Assembly (NCBI RefSeq): GCF_000517265.1
Contig: NZ_AYSJ01000015.1
Location: 234,947-298,946, forward strand
From: Photorhabdus khanii NC19
GTDB taxonomy: Bacteria > Pseudomonadota > Gammaproteobacteria > Enterobacterales > Enterobacteriaceae
DNA: 64,000 nt
Direction of reading: 5' to 3'
The notes below the pieces were generated by a model. The model saw nothing but the letters and a program-made list of their open reading frames with translations. It was not told where the DNA came from and ran no database searches. A program made the translations under genes and the position numbers. Each line of letters starts with the position of its first letter. Positions within the stretch are counted from its first letter, which is position 1. Of this stretch, positions 1 through 9,321 are shown piece after piece.

Positions 1-223
1 ACTGCCTATACCTAAAAAGTAGTAATTGTGTGATATAACGACAAAAAATTGTATAAAATACCGTCTGTTATGATTTAATTGGTCAATTCCAACGTCTTAG
101 ATCCCAAAATTCAAAGAACCGCATTTTCTTCCCAAGAAAGACTCCTTATATTCACACGCCTTGTATTTTTTTAACAATTGTAGCAATGGTGGATCAGATA
201 TCACCGGCGCTAATGGAGTCACC

Positions 224-1609
224 ATGGATGCTTCTGAATCTTTAACCCCAGCCATAAGGCCAAATTTCGCGAATAAGAAAGGCTTAATCATTCTGGCTGC
301 TGATATTGCATTGCTGTTTATTCTGCTCAATACCCTGCCGTTTGATGAAAAAGCCAATGCGGGTTTGGCACTGATGGTATTTGTTGGCGTGCTATGGCTC
401 ACTGAGGCTATTCACGTCACTCTTACTGCGTTATGTATTCCACTTCTGGCGGTTGGCATGGGATTGATGAATACGGGTGACGCGTTGAAATCTTTTGCTA
501 ATCCTATCATCTTTCTGTTTTTTGGTGGTTTTGCACTGGCAACGGCACTTCACATCCAAGGATTGGACCGACTGATTGCTAATCGTCTGCTGATGATTGC
601 CCGTGGACGTTTGTCTGTCGCTGTGATGCTGCTGTTTGGTGTTACTGCCGGTCTTTCAATGTGGATCAGTAACACGGCGACCGCAGCAATGATGCTGCCA
701 TTAGTCTTGGGGATTTTGTCTAATCTGGATGCACGTTCTGAACGTCATACTTTTGTATTTGTGTTGCTGGGTGTGGCTTACAGCGCAAGTATCGGAGGTT
801 TAGGCACGTTGGTCGGTAGTCCACCAAATGCAATTGCGGCGGCTCAACTGGGTATCGATTTCTTCAATTGGATGAAATTTGGTATTCCACTGGTTGTTAT
901 TCTGATGCCAATGATGATCGGCTTAATGTATCTGATGCTGCGTCCGAATTTGAATCATCAATTCGACATGAAGCTGGAAGAACTGGATTGGACGGGTAAG
1001 CGTCTGGTTGCCATGCTGATTTTTCTGTTAGCTGTGTTCTGTTGGATCTTTAGCTCTGTGATTAGTTCTGCTTTGGGGGGTGTGAAAGATCTGGATACCA
1101 TTATTGCAGTTGGTGCTGCTATTTTGATTGGTATAACCGGTGTGGCGAGTTGGTCTCAGATTCAGAATAACACCGAGTGGGGCGTGTTGATGCTGTTTGG
1201 TGGTGGACTGACTTTAAGTGCTATTTTGAAAAACTCAGGCGCTAGTGAGATCATGGCAAACGGCATGGCTGCGACTTTCGGCGCAAGCCACTGGTTTGTG
1301 ATTATTGTTGCGGTGGCGGCGTTTATCATTTTCTTGACTGAGTTCACCAGTAATACAGCAAGTGCAGCTCTGTTGGTACCGGTATTTGCAACGGTTGCGG
1401 AAGCATTGGGTATGCCGGTGATGACTCTGACACTGATTATCGGCTTCGGTGCATCTTGTGCCTTTATGTTGCCGGTTGCAACACCACCTAACGCCATTGT
1501 TTTCGGCTCCGGTTATATCAAACAAGTTGAAATGGTGAGAGTAGGTATGGTTCTGAATATTGCCTGTATCGCTATCATCTCGCTGTTTGCCTGGTTCTTC
1601 TGGCTGTAA
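224..1609 (+). CDS. DASS/SLC13-family sodium:dicarboxylate (anion) symporter
   Basis: This is a polytopic inner-membrane carrier of the divalent anion:Na+ symporter family, which imports di- or tricarboxylates or sulfate with sodium. Both family signature motifs are visible: ISNTATAAMMLP in the first half and TEFTSNTASAALLVP in the second, the two SNT hairpins that bind sodium and substrate in VcINDY-type carriers. About eleven hydrophobic segments run through the whole protein. The frame is open from 161, but I choose the ATG at 224 because GGAG at 215-218 sits five bases upstream and the extra residues are not membrane-like; this gives 461 aa, normal for the family. It stands alone, with no partner gene. 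The substrate cannot be read from sequence; a C4-dicarboxylate is the commonest case. Confidence 0.85.
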   Translation: MDASESLTPAIRPNFANKKGLIILAADIALLFILLNTLPFDEKANAGLALMVFVGVLWLTEAIHVTLTALCIPLLAVGMGLMNTGDALKSFANPIIFLFFGGFALATALHIQGLDRLIANRLLMIARGRLSVAVMLLFGVTAGLSMWISNTATAAMMLPLVLGILSNLDARSERHTFVFVLLGVAYSASIGGLGTLVGSPPNAIAAAQLGIDFFNWMKFGIPLVVILMPMMIGLMYLMLRPNLNHQFDMKLEELDWTGKRLVAMLIFLLAVFCWIFSSVISSALGGVKDLDTIIAVGAAILIGITGVASWSQIQNNTEWGVLMLFGGGLTLSAILKNSGASEIMANGMAATFGASHWFVIIVAVAAFIIFLTEFTSNTASAALLVPVFATVAEALGMPVMTLTLIIGFGASCAFMLPVATPPNAIVFGSGYIKQVEMVRVGMVLNIACIAIISLFAWFFWL

Positions 1610-1704
1610 CTGAAAATTTAATTAATGCCCCTCTGTGCGTGACAACGAATAACGATCCTCGCCGAATATATAGGCGGGGCGATTAAAGCCAGAGGGCAAA
1701 GGAT

Positions 1705-2085
1705 TCACACAGAACAACCTGCCGAATTTCTGGAACGCGTCAGCCAGAAATCTAATATTGTCAATGTAAGGCCGATGACCAATCCGACGGATAGCATGAC
1801 CATTGCTGCGCTTGAACCTCCTGCGACTAACCCAATAGTGGCTAATGTCACTTCTTCTCGACAGCAAAGCTTGCGAAGCCAACCAGCAGACAGATTACCT
1901 AACCCTAAGCCAACACCAAAGGCTGCAATGGCATTAGTCCCGAAGGCTATTGCAAGAGGGGTAAGCATGGATGACAGCATGAATTCGGTCGCGCCAACGA
2001 AGAATACGGTGACTGAAAGGATAAATAAAAGCGTATAGTTTGTACTCTGTTCCAGAATGGATGAATATTGTGTTTTTATGTTCAT
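1705..2085 (-). pseudogene. MFS transporter remnant
   Basis: The first 50 residues look like the start of a drug/sugar-efflux MFS protein: a charged N-terminus, then a first membrane helix with FFVGATEFMLSSMLTPLA, a motif typical of YdhP/AraJ-like transporters. After about residue 50 the sequence jumps to what looks like a late helix pair and then a tail without MFS character. At 126 aa it is less than a third of the usual 380-400 aa. A second frame just downstream (1622-1880, same strand) may hold more of the tail. I infer an internally deleted, frameshifted transporter; a function as a small membrane protein is unlikely. Confidence 0.45.
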
Positions 2086-2458
2086 AAAGCTGATTTAACT
2101 CCATATGTAGATAGATATTCGTATATTTTTTGCAATGAAGCGTGATGAATTGATAACGTGAAAAAGCTATTATGAAATATGTAGAAAGGAGACGATGCCA
2201 GACCGGATTAGGCAGATGTGAAAGTATTAGGCATTACAAAGAGAAGGAAGATCATTAGTAGTATACCTGATAAAGAAAGCCAGCAAGGAATTAATTTATC
2301 GGATTAGGTATTTGATGTTCATATCTAATTGACTTAAATATTAAATAGATTTTGTACACCAGATTCCCATATTAGAGTAGGTAAGTCCTTTAATTGGAAT
2401 AATGGGATTGTTGAGTATGTTATTCATATGATGAGGGTTATCAGGATATCAGCTTTTG

Positions 2459-2580
2459 CTGATATTTTATCAAGTCTGCTATCAATGAAAAGCACATAGA
2501 AAAACCTGTTTACACTGTTCTATTTTACCGGTTTTAGATAGAGAAAATTTTGTTGCAAACAGGTTATGATTGGCATAATA
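2459..2580 (-). repeat. Copy 1 of a duplicated downstream element with inverted repeat
   Basis: Arms AACCTGTTT (2503-2511) and AAACAGGTT (2557-2565) enclose about 45 bases. The whole block resembles 4501-4620 at roughly two thirds identity by eye, including the 'ctatcaatgaaaa' run and the 'tagataga/tagctaga' run in the loop. Both copies lie downstream of the same kind of oxygenase gene end on the minus strand. It could be an RNA structure or the scar of a segmental duplication. Confidence 0.5.
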
Positions 2581-2621
2581 AACCATCTTTTACTATATAA
2601 TTAAATCTATTAGTTGTGCTG

Positions 2622-2653
2622 GAAATCTGCCATTTTATAGCTTGGCGGATTTC
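2622..2653 (-). terminator. Hairpin downstream of the IPNS-like oxygenase gene
   Basis: Arms GAAATCTGCC (2622-2631) and GGCGGATTTC (2644-2653) pair over ten positions with one wobble, directly after the stop codon of the minus-strand gene. No strong U-tract follows, so the termination role is inferred. Confidence 0.5.
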
Positions 2654-2656
2654 TAT

Positions 2657-3589
2657 TTATAAAGTGATATTATCATCATACGCTCGACTAGTTTCCTGAA
2701 CAACAAATTCTTTAAAGGATTGAACCTTGATTGGGCCTTTGGGATCATATTTATAGATATTGCCAGCCGGGTTATTGTCTAAAAGCATCACATAGGACAT
2801 TCTGTCGCGCTGTCCATTGCGTTCTGTACGAACAACACCATGTACATTGGCCCGAACATTTATCTCTAAATCTTCTGTCAGTATTTCCATCGAGCTGCCA
2901 AAGTTAATTATCAGGTAGCCTGGAACCGGATCGATAGCCAAAAGCTCATCATCTATATAGGCCAAAAGGCCACGCTCAGTCGTTCTTAGGATTGTTACCC
3001 ATCCTAAATCGCGATGAAACTTGGAGCCTCGGGTTGCTTTCTCTGAACGATAGTGATTAAACCCTAACATCTGGTGCCCTAGCCCTTCTGAAAGGCCCTC
3101 CGTGACTAATTCCCAGTCGCTACGAGGAATACCAACATGATTTAACACTGAGCGCAGTATACATATCCCTGCGTGCGCCATGTATTGACCCAGTGTAGCG
3201 ACCTCCGGTGGAATGAGGTTCCAGTGTTTTCGTTCGATGTAGAAATTTTCCCATTGATCATGTTTTCTGTCGAAATAACCTTCGTAACCGGTGGAAAAAG
3301 TACATGATTTAAATCCCGTATAGGGTCGAAGGTCACCTTCTGTAACAGGTTCAAAGAAATGGTATGCAAGTCGATCTCCATATTCAAAATCTATATAGGG
3401 TGGAACTTCTAGGAGAAAGAAACCATGTCGGATAGCTCGATTAAAGCCATCGTCATCAATAAAAACAAGGTCGTCTCCCTCCAAGCGGGATCGCGCCATG
3501 TTTGCTGATTTATAAGTTTTTGCGGCGGTTATTTCAGATGGCATTGGTGGTAGTTTAACTGGATCTCGCATTGTCGATAAGGTTTTCAT
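2657..3589 (-). CDS. Isopenicillin N synthase-like Fe(II)/2-oxoglutarate-dependent oxygenase
   Basis: This is a 310-aa protein with the jelly-roll (DSBH) iron site of the IPNS/2OG oxygenase superfamily. The HxD pair is H192-D194 in KFHRDLGW, the distal histidine is H250 in NVHGVV, and the co-substrate anchor R-x-S is R263-S265 in RDRMSYV. The spacing is normal for the family. The N-terminal 60 residues carry a proline-rich lead before the domain. There are no neighbours in the same pathway: it stands alone in an AT-rich stretch, so the substrate is unknown, probably a small secondary metabolite or amino acid. Nothing suggests beta-lactam synthesis. A decayed tail of a second copy lies at 4661-4737, so the gene was once duplicated in tandem. 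Confidence 0.75.
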   Translation of the reverse strand: MKTLSTMRDPVKLPPMPSEITAAKTYKSANMARSRLEGDDLVFIDDDGFNRAIRHGFFLLEVPPYIDFEYGDRLAYHFFEPVTEGDLRPYTGFKSCTFSTGYEGYFDRKHDQWENFYIERKHWNLIPPEVATLGQYMAHAGICILRSVLNHVGIPRSDWELVTEGLSEGLGHQMLGFNHYRSEKATRGSKFHRDLGWVTILRTTERGLLAYIDDELLAIDPVPGYLIINFGSSMEILTEDLEINVRANVHGVVRTERNGQRDRMSYVMLLDNNPAGNIYKYDPKGPIKVQSFKEFVVQETSRAYDDNITL

Positions 3590-4500
3590 GATATGTGGTC
3601 CTTGAATAAGGTAGTAAAAGGACTTTTGATATTCTCTACTTTTGGATGAAATTCGTAAATGATTTCATCAGCTTTCCTTAATTTGAAAATTGAGGAATAG
3701 CTTTACAGGTGTTAGAGCGTCGTTTTTGCCATATTGATAGAAATATTGATCCACTCTTGGTCCAATATGGATACTAAAATTAAATCAACCTTCTTTCAAT
3801 ATTGACAGTTTCTTAAAAAAGAGATGATATTTTAATTATTTGTTATAGCTATAAGTGACAATTTTTTCACATATGCATTTACGTAATTAATGTCTGTTAT
3901 CTATGTGATTAATATATGGCACAGAAAGAATTAAAATGCAAATGACTACAATGAAAAATACGATATATTTTTTTTGCGGTAAATGTTTTCATTATAAAAA
4001 CCTTATAAATCACTTTGTTGTTTTATGATGCTTTATAAATTAAATGTTTCCAGATTTTTTATTTTTCTGCTGTAATTATTGATCTTGAATAAGATAACAA
4101 ATGACTTGTTTAAGAAGAGTTATTTCATAGGCGTGTGAATTTATAATAAATTCTTGAACTTAAACGTTGTAGGAGATTACGCTGGTTATCTTTCCTAATA
4201 TAAAGTTTATAGGATTGTTGTGTTTAGAATGTTAGTTAATTGAATATTATTCAGTTTGATATAGTTTTATCATAATTATCTTGTATAGCAAAAATGACAG
4301 ATCTTTTCATTCTGTTACTAATTGATCTACTCCTGAAATCATTTTAGCCTATATTGTGATGCAATTTCATAATCGACCCGTAATAGGTAACTTAAAGAAG
4401 GGAGAGGATAAGGTTATTAACGATATAGTTTTGTTAAAAAACTCTTTAAAGTTTATTTTAATAGCCAGAGTTTTTTCATGTTCATTAAGGATATACGTAT
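3590..4500. other. Long AT-rich non-coding region
   Basis: This stretch of about 0.9 kb is very AT-rich and holds no supported gene. It should include the promoter of the minus-strand oxygenase at its left end. Open frames of up to 75 codons (4356-4583 +) show no protein-like composition. I read it as the place where most of a second oxygenase gene was lost. Confidence 0.5.
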
Positions 4501-4620
4501 TTACTGATATCTTTACCGAATCAACTATCAATGAAAATCGTGTAGGAAAACCTGTTTACCCCATTCTGTTCTCCCGCCTTTAGCTAGAGAAAAATTTATT
4601 GTAAACAGGTTGCCAGAAAA
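4501..4620 (-). repeat. Copy 2 of the duplicated downstream element with inverted repeat
   Basis: Arms AACCTGTTTAC (4549-4559) and GTAAACAGGTT (4601-4611) pair perfectly over 11 bp around about 41 bases. The block matches 2459-2580 and, as there, lies just downstream of an oxygenase gene end (here only a remnant). Confidence 0.5.
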
Positions 4621-4660
4621 TAGATTTAACGTGTCTGATACTTTCAATTAAAGAAGCGAG

Positions 4661-4737
4661 CTATAAAACATCATCATCACCATCGTATGCCCGTCCCAGT
4701 TCCTGGGAAGCAAATTCCTTGAAGGAAATGGCCCTGA
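4661..4737 (-). pseudogene. C-terminal remnant of a second IPNS-like oxygenase
   Basis: On the minus strand this reads SFKEFASQELGRAYDGDDD and ends Val-Leu-stop. The intact gene at 2657-3589 ends SFKEFVVQETSRAYDDNITL. The shared SFKEF..QE..RAYD and the shared downstream repeat make a common origin near certain. The rest of the gene is gone; the hairpin at 4729-4747 marks the edge. Confidence 0.7.
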
Positions 4738-4747
4738 GGGAGGGCCA
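4729..4747 (-). terminator. Hairpin terminator downstream of mltD
   Basis: TGGCCCT (4729-4735), loop GAGGG, AGGGCCA (4741-4747) form a perfect 7-bp stem about 45 bases after the mltD stop. T-rich sequence follows on both strands, so it may act in both directions. Confidence 0.55.
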
Positions 4748-4790
4748 TCTATTATATTTTATTAACAATAAGCACTTGTCGGAAAAGGTT

Positions 4791-6155
4791 TTAAGCTTCA
4801 TCAAAAAACTCATCAACATAAAGCGTTAACTCAATTCCAGGTTTTACATCAGTCGTTTTGATGCCATCGTTCCAGTTCATTACGTCCTTAATATTGATAC
4901 CGTGATGTTTAGCAATACTCGCAATTGAATCACCTTGGCGGACACGGTAAATAATAGCATTGTTATTATTTACCCTTAATATTTGTCCAATTTTCAACAA
5001 CCTGGCTGTTTTCAGGTTATTCATATGTTGTAATTCACGGATGGAGACATTAAACCGTTTGGCAATAGCAGATAATGTATCACCTGAACGAACTTTATAT
5101 TGACTTTGCTTATTCAGTCGGCGGTTGTTTTTTACAACTTCCTGACGCATATTGTTCAGAATAGTTTCATTTGCCAATGAGTTTTTAAACTGATCAACTT
5201 TTGCTTTTGGCAGCATGATGTAATGCGGACCGTTAGGCGATGTGACTCCCCGTTTATATCCAGGGTTATAGGCTTTAATGGACGTCAGGGACATGCCAGC
5301 CATTTCTGCGGCTTGAGACAGTGTGATTTGCTGACCAACATCTATTTGATCAAGTGCTCGTTGATTATTGGATTTTGGCAGCGTAATGCCATATTTATCA
5401 CTGTGACGGATGACATCACTGAGCGCCAGAACTTTAGGTACATAGAGCGCAGTTTCTTTTGGCAGTGATAAGGACCAAAAATCGGTTGATCTACCTTTTG
5501 CCGTATTTTCTTTCATTGCGCGCATAACACGACCTTCGCCGCTGTTGTAAGCAGCAATAGTCAATAACCAGTCACCATTGAACATTTTATTAAGGCGTTG
5601 TAACAGATTCAGGGCGGCAGTTGTTGAGGCAGCAACGTCCCGGCGTGCGTCATACCATTTATCTTGAGTAAGACCGTAGCTGCGACCCGTGTCTGGGACA
5701 ATCTGCCACAGACCTGCTGCTTTAGCGCGTGAGGTAGCATGCGGGTTAAAAGCACTCTCCACTATGGGTACCAGTACCAGTTCCATCGGCATATCGCGTT
5801 GCTTGATTTGCCTGACTATCCAGTACATATACGGTTCAGCCCGTAAAGTTACATCGTGGAGATAGCTCTTGTTTTTCAGGTAATAATTTCGTTGTTCACG
5901 AACCCTGTAATTATCAGGGATCTGCATCCTCAACTCATCACGGATGTATCTCCACAGCTCCTGTTGAGCGCTGGGATCACCATCCTTCCAGTAGGCAGCA
6001 AACTGATTGGTGTCATCAGTTGCTGCTATCTTGCCTGTTTTTAGACTCGTTGAAGACGAATTCTGTGCCCGTTGCTCGGCTGTCGTCGACCAATCAGGTC
6101 CGGATTGACAGCCAACCAGCAAGACAGATGCGAACAGAATCGCTTTTGTCTTCAT
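4791..6155 (-). CDS. mltD: Membrane-bound lytic murein transglycosylase D
   Basis: MltD cleaves the MurNAc-GlcNAc bond of peptidoglycan from the periplasmic face of the outer membrane, leaving 1,6-anhydro-MurNAc ends. The N-terminus is a lipoprotein signal with lipobox LVGC, lipidated at Cys16. A GH23/SLT domain follows, with ESAFNPHATSRAKAAGLWQI (catalytic Glu, then the GLWQ motif) and the AAYNSGEGRV motif. Two LysM repeats fill the C-terminus, starting YKVRSGDTLSAIAKRF and YRVRQGDSIASIAKHH; they bind glycan strands. The 454-aa length fits E. coli MltD. It is followed on the same strand by a terminator hairpin, and gloB lies upstream, as in E. coli. Confidence 0.95.
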   Translation of the reverse strand: MKTKAILFASVLLVGCQSGPDWSTTAEQRAQNSSSTSLKTGKIAATDDTNQFAAYWKDGDPSAQQELWRYIRDELRMQIPDNYRVREQRNYYLKNKSYLHDVTLRAEPYMYWIVRQIKQRDMPMELVLVPIVESAFNPHATSRAKAAGLWQIVPDTGRSYGLTQDKWYDARRDVAASTTAALNLLQRLNKMFNGDWLLTIAAYNSGEGRVMRAMKENTAKGRSTDFWSLSLPKETALYVPKVLALSDVIRHSDKYGITLPKSNNQRALDQIDVGQQITLSQAAEMAGMSLTSIKAYNPGYKRGVTSPNGPHYIMLPKAKVDQFKNSLANETILNNMRQEVVKNNRRLNKQSQYKVRSGDTLSAIAKRFNVSIRELQHMNNLKTARLLKIGQILRVNNNNAIIYRVRQGDSIASIAKHHGINIKDVMNWNDGIKTTDVKPGIELTLYVDEFFDEA

Positions 6156-6226
6156 AATTAATTTTTATAGTTGCTTAAAAGACGAGCAATAATACTTATC
6201 TTGGCTTGATATGGCAACTATTTAAA

Positions 6227-6979
6227 TCAGAATTGGTCTTTTTGTCTTCTGAGCTGACGGAAAACGCTAGAAAGCGGTTGAGAGTGAGGTGTGATTCCAA
6301 TATTTCTTTGTAAATCAACATCATCGCATTTTAAGAAAACATTGATTTTTTTCTCAGTTTGTAACGTGGTTGGTACTGTTGGTTGATGATTTTCCCTCAT
6401 TTTAGTTACTTTTTGCTGGTATTCGCTAATAGTCTGATTGGGCAAAACAGCATGAGCAAACTTCATATTAGAAACGGTATATTCATGGGCGCAACAGATA
6501 AGTGTGTCATCAGGCAATTCAGCTATTTTTCCTATAGATGTGTACATTTGTTCAGCGGTGCCTTCAAAGAGACGTCCGCAACCACCAGAGAACAATGTGT
6601 CTCCACAAAAAAGGTAAGGAGCTTGATAAAAAGCAATGTGTCCCAGAGTATGGCCTGGAACATCAATAACTTGGAAAGAAAAACAACCAAAATTGATGTT
6701 ATTACCTCCACATACTATTATTGTGGCACTTTTGTTCTGGGTTTCCTTTGGGCCGTATACTGGCAGATCAGGGAATTGAGCAATAATCCCAGGGACGCCA
6801 CCCACATGATCGTGATGATGATGGGTAAGTAAAATTGCATCGGGTATCCAGCCACGGGATTTCAAGGTATCAAGAACAGGTTGTGATTCTGCCGGATCAA
6901 TGATTACAGAGTGTCTGTTTTCATCACAAAGTAACCAAATGTAATTATCCGAAAGGGCAGGAATGCTGATAAGCTCCAT
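6227..6979 (-). CDS. gloB: Hydroxyacylglutathione hydrolase (glyoxalase II)
   Basis: GloB hydrolyses S-D-lactoylglutathione to D-lactate and glutathione, the second step of methylglyoxal detoxification in the cytosol. It is a metallo-beta-lactamase fold protein; the binuclear metal site THHHHDH is at residues 52-58, and the later ligands sit in [16 protein letters not shown] and CAHEYT. The 250-aa length is usual. It lies divergent to yafS with about 40 bases between starts, and the AAGAGG upstream of its ATG serves as ribosome binding site. Confidence 0.95.
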   Translation of the reverse strand: MELISIPALSDNYIWLLCDENRHSVIIDPAESQPVLDTLKSRGWIPDAILLTHHHHDHVGGVPGIIAQFPDLPVYGPKETQNKSATIIVCGGNNINFGCFSFQVIDVPGHTLGHIAFYQAPYLFCGDTLFSGGCGRLFEGTAEQMYTSIGKIAELPDDTLICCAHEYTVSNMKFAHAVLPNQTISEYQQKVTKMRENHQPTVPTTLQTEKKINVFLKCDDVDLQRNIGITPHSQPLSSVFRQLRRQKDQF

Positions 6980-7021
6980 TGTATACCTCTTGTTAACAGC
7001 GGTTTATAAGGAAAAGAAGCC

Positions 7022-7738
7022 ATGAAATCTGCACATACAACACAGAATATGAATCCCCCGGCTTCTTGGTCTGATTTACCTTGGGGGGAGTATTACCGTG
7101 CCGCTTTGGAGCGTCAATTACAACCCTGGTGGCAGAAAATATTTGGTTTCCATCTGTTGAAAGTTGGTAATTTGAGTGCTGAGATTGATAGCAAAGAATG
7201 TCCGATTTTTAATCAGATCAATGTGGGTAGGGAAGGAAAGAATATGCAGGTGATTTCCGATCCTTACCATCTGCCGTTTGAAGAAAAGTCCGTTGATGCT
7301 TGTTTGCTGAGTCATGTGCTGGCTTACAGTGCTGATCCTCATCGCCTTTTACGGGAAGTTGACCGGGTGATGATTGATGATGGCTGGCTTATCATCAGTG
7401 GTTTTAATTCATTGAGTTTGCTGGGTTTAGGGAAATTAGTACCAGGATTATGGCGGCATCAGCCCTATTGCAGCCGTATGTTTTCCCTGATGCGTCAACT
7501 TGATTGGCTGAGTCTGCTGAATTATGAAGTGATGTATCGTGGGAATTTTCAAGTATTACCCTGGCGAAATGAAGCCGGTTTTTTTAACCGGCATTTGCCT
7601 GTATTTGGTTGTGTAAGTCTGATTATTGCCCGTAAGCGGACACTGCCGTTAACGCTAAACCAGATAAAAATGACGCTATTAAGGCCTAAACTGGGCAGTG
7701 CTGTTGGTGTAACAAAATGTTACCGAAAGCGTGATTAA
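7022..7738 (+). CDS. yafS: SAM-dependent methyltransferase-like protein YafS
   Basis: This class I methyltransferase-fold protein of 238 aa has unknown substrate. The methyltransf_11 core is seen in the segment [20 protein letters not shown] and then [20 protein letters not shown], the usual 'bad-news promise' region after the SAM-binding half. The glycine-rich motif I is poorly kept, as in the E. coli protein. Its position between gloB and rnhA matches the E. coli order, which supports the name. The last bases overlap the end of the convergent rnhA gene by four bases. Confidence 0.85.
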   Translation: MKSAHTTQNMNPPASWSDLPWGEYYRAALERQLQPWWQKIFGFHLLKVGNLSAEIDSKECPIFNQINVGREGKNMQVISDPYHLPFEEKSVDACLLSHVLAYSADPHRLLREVDRVMIDDGWLIISGFNSLSLLGLGKLVPGLWRHQPYCSRMFSLMRQLDWLSLLNYEVMYRGNFQVLPWRNEAGFFNRHLPVFGCVSLIIARKRTLPLTLNQIKMTLLRPKLGSAVGVTKCYRKRD

Positions 7739-8205
7739 TCTGTATTTTCGACATACCCAGCATCGGTTTTTGTCGGTGAGTTTGCGGCGGCTCGAGCCAA
7801 TTCGTCACAACGCTCATTTTCGTCATGTCCGGCATGGCCTTTAACCCATTGCCAGTCAATATCATGGCGGGTAATTGCCTGATCGAGACGTTGCCATAAA
7901 TCGACGTTGATGACAGGCGATTTATCTGCTTTACGCCAGCCGCGCTTTTTCCAATTATGGATCCATTGTGTAATGCCTTGGCGCACGTATTGACTGTCGG
8001 TGGTTAATACAATTTTGCAAGGACGGGTTAGGGTTTCCAGGCCAATAATTGCGGCCATCAGCTCCATTCTGTTGTTGGTCGTGTGATAAAAACCTTCACT
8101 GAGGGTTCTTTCGTGTTGTTGATAACGTAATAAAACACCATATCCACCTGGCCCCGGGTTTCCAAGACAAGATCCATCGGTGAAAATTTCTACCTGCTTG
8201 CTCAT
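7735..8205 (-). CDS. rnhA: Ribonuclease HI
   Basis: RNase HI degrades the RNA strand of RNA-DNA hybrids and removes R-loops. The protein starts [21 protein letters not shown], with the first catalytic Asp in FTDGS; the other acidic residues are the Glu in NNRMELMA, the Asp in TTDSQYV and the Asp in ENERCDELA. The frame opens earlier at a TTG (8229), but the ATG at 8205 matches the family N-terminus exactly, so I use it. This gives 156 aa, the normal size. It is divergent from dnaQ with only about 57 bases between starts, the arrangement known from E. coli, where the two promoters overlap. Confidence 0.96.
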   Translation of the reverse strand: MSKQVEIFTDGSCLGNPGPGGYGVLLRYQQHERTLSEGFYHTTNNRMELMAAIIGLETLTRPCKIVLTTDSQYVRQGITQWIHNWKKRGWRKADKSPVINVDLWQRLDQAITRHDIDWQWVKGHAGHDENERCDELARAAANSPTKTDAGYVENTD

Positions 8206-8262
8206 ATCTGGTAGACTCTTCTTCTTCAATCCAAAACCTTAAGTCTGACATAAAAAAGCGTT

Positions 8263-9009
8263 ATGAGCACTGCGATTACACGACAAGTTGTCCTTGATAC
8301 CGAAACCACCGGTATGAATAAGTTAGGTGTTCACTATGAAGGACACAAAATTATTGAAATTGGCGCCGTAGAGGTTATTAACCGCCGTCTGACTGGCCGC
8401 CATTTTCATCTCTATATTAAGCCGGACAGATTGGTCGATCCTGAGGCATTTGAAGTTCACGGAATCAGTGATGAATTTTTGCAGGATAAACCGGTGTTTG
8501 CTGATATTGCAGATGAATTCATTGAATTCATTCGTGGCGCTGAGTTAATTATCCATAATGCTCCCTTCGATATCGGTTTTATGGATTATGAATTTGGCAA
8601 ACTGGGCCGTGATATCCCACCAACGGCTGATTTCTGCAAGATTACCGATAGCTTGCAATTAGCAAGAGCGTTATTTCCGGGAAAAAGAAACAACCTTGAT
8701 GCGTTGTGTGATCGTTATGACATAGACAACTCTAAACGAACCCTACACGGGGCGTTGCTTGATGCCGAGATATTGTCTGATGTCTATTTGATCATGACAG
8801 GCGGGCAGACTTCTCTTGCATTCTCAATGGAAGGCGACGTTTCTGGCAATGCGGGTGTTTCTGAAGTGCGGCGTATTACCCGGCCGCAAACTGCGCTAAA
8901 AGTTATTTATGCAGCGGATGAAGAACTTGTTGCTCATGAATCCAGATTGGATTTAGTTGAGAAGAAAGGCGGGAGCTGTTTATGGCGTATAAGTTCTGGA
9001 CAGAGTTAA
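8263..9009 (+). CDS. dnaQ: DNA polymerase III epsilon subunit (3'-5' proofreading exonuclease)
   Basis: The epsilon subunit proofreads for the replicative polymerase and binds alpha and theta. The DEDDh exonuclease motifs are clear: Exo I VLDTETTGM (D and E ligands), Exo II HNAPFDIGFMDYE, and Exo III with the general-base His in TLHGALLDAEILSDVY. The C-terminal tail after about residue 185 carries the linker and alpha-binding segment. At 248 aa it has the family length. It is transcribed away from rnhA and is followed by the tRNA-Asp gene, as in E. coli. Confidence 0.96.
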   Translation: MSTAITRQVVLDTETTGMNKLGVHYEGHKIIEIGAVEVINRRLTGRHFHLYIKPDRLVDPEAFEVHGISDEFLQDKPVFADIADEFIEFIRGAELIIHNAPFDIGFMDYEFGKLGRDIPPTADFCKITDSLQLARALFPGKRNNLDALCDRYDIDNSKRTLHGALLDAEILSDVYLIMTGGQTSLAFSMEGDVSGNAGVSEVRRITRPQTALKVIYAADEELVAHESRLDLVEKKGGSCLWRISSGQS

Positions 9010-9138
9010 AATAAAATTGCAGATAAATCACCTTTTGGGGTGAAAAGTTGATCAAACACGCCACTTTGTAATAAAAAATATTGACGGGATGATCTTGGGT
9101 TCGTAGTATTTACCTCGTTCTTAACCAGAACGCTGCGC

Positions 9139-9215
9139 GGTGCGGTAGTTCAGTTGGTTAGAATACCGGCCTGTCACGCCGGGGGTCGCGGGTTCGAGTC
9201 CCGTCCGCACCGCCA
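9139..9215 (+). tRNA. aspV: tRNA-Asp (anticodon GTC)
   Basis: The 77-base gene folds as a complete cloverleaf. The acceptor arm is GGTGCGG with CCGCACC, the anticodon arm carries CCTGTCACG with GTC, the T-arm holds GGTTCGAGTCC, and the CCA end is encoded. It lies directly downstream of dnaQ, the position of aspV in E. coli; accessory genes begin right after it, consistent with a tRNA-linked insertion site. Confidence 0.97.
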
Positions 9216-9225
9216 AATATTTCGA

Positions 9226-9253
9226 AGCCCTGGGTAATCGCCCGGGGCTTTCT
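9226..9253 (+). terminator. Rho-independent terminator of tRNA-Asp
   Basis: AGCCCTGGG (9226-9234) pairs with CCCGGGGCT (9241-9249) around a six-base loop and is followed by TTTCTCGTTT. It starts ten bases after the CCA end. Confidence 0.85.
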
Positions 9254-9321
9254 CGTTTATATCATGCAGTAGTCTCTTTATTGGCAATGATGAAATTGCA
9301 TTGAAATAAGACATAGAGAAG

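Larger units (their letters stand above)
2086..2656. other. AT-rich intergenic region
   Basis: There is no credible gene here. It carries one copy of a diverged repeat with a long inverted repeat (2459-2580) and, at its right end, a hairpin that should terminate the gene at 2657-3589. Confidence 0.6.

Noticed and set aside
97-402. 101-codon minus-strand frame at the window start
   Set aside because: It lies over the start of the DASS transporter gene, has no recognisable domain and no ribosome binding site.
2657-3589. Beta-lactam biosynthesis gene (true isopenicillin N synthase)
   Set aside because: Only the iron-site fold is shared. No ACV synthetase or acyltransferase gene is nearby.
4356-4583. 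75-codon plus-strand frame
   Set aside because: It runs through the duplicated inverted-repeat element and looks like chance in an AT-rich region.
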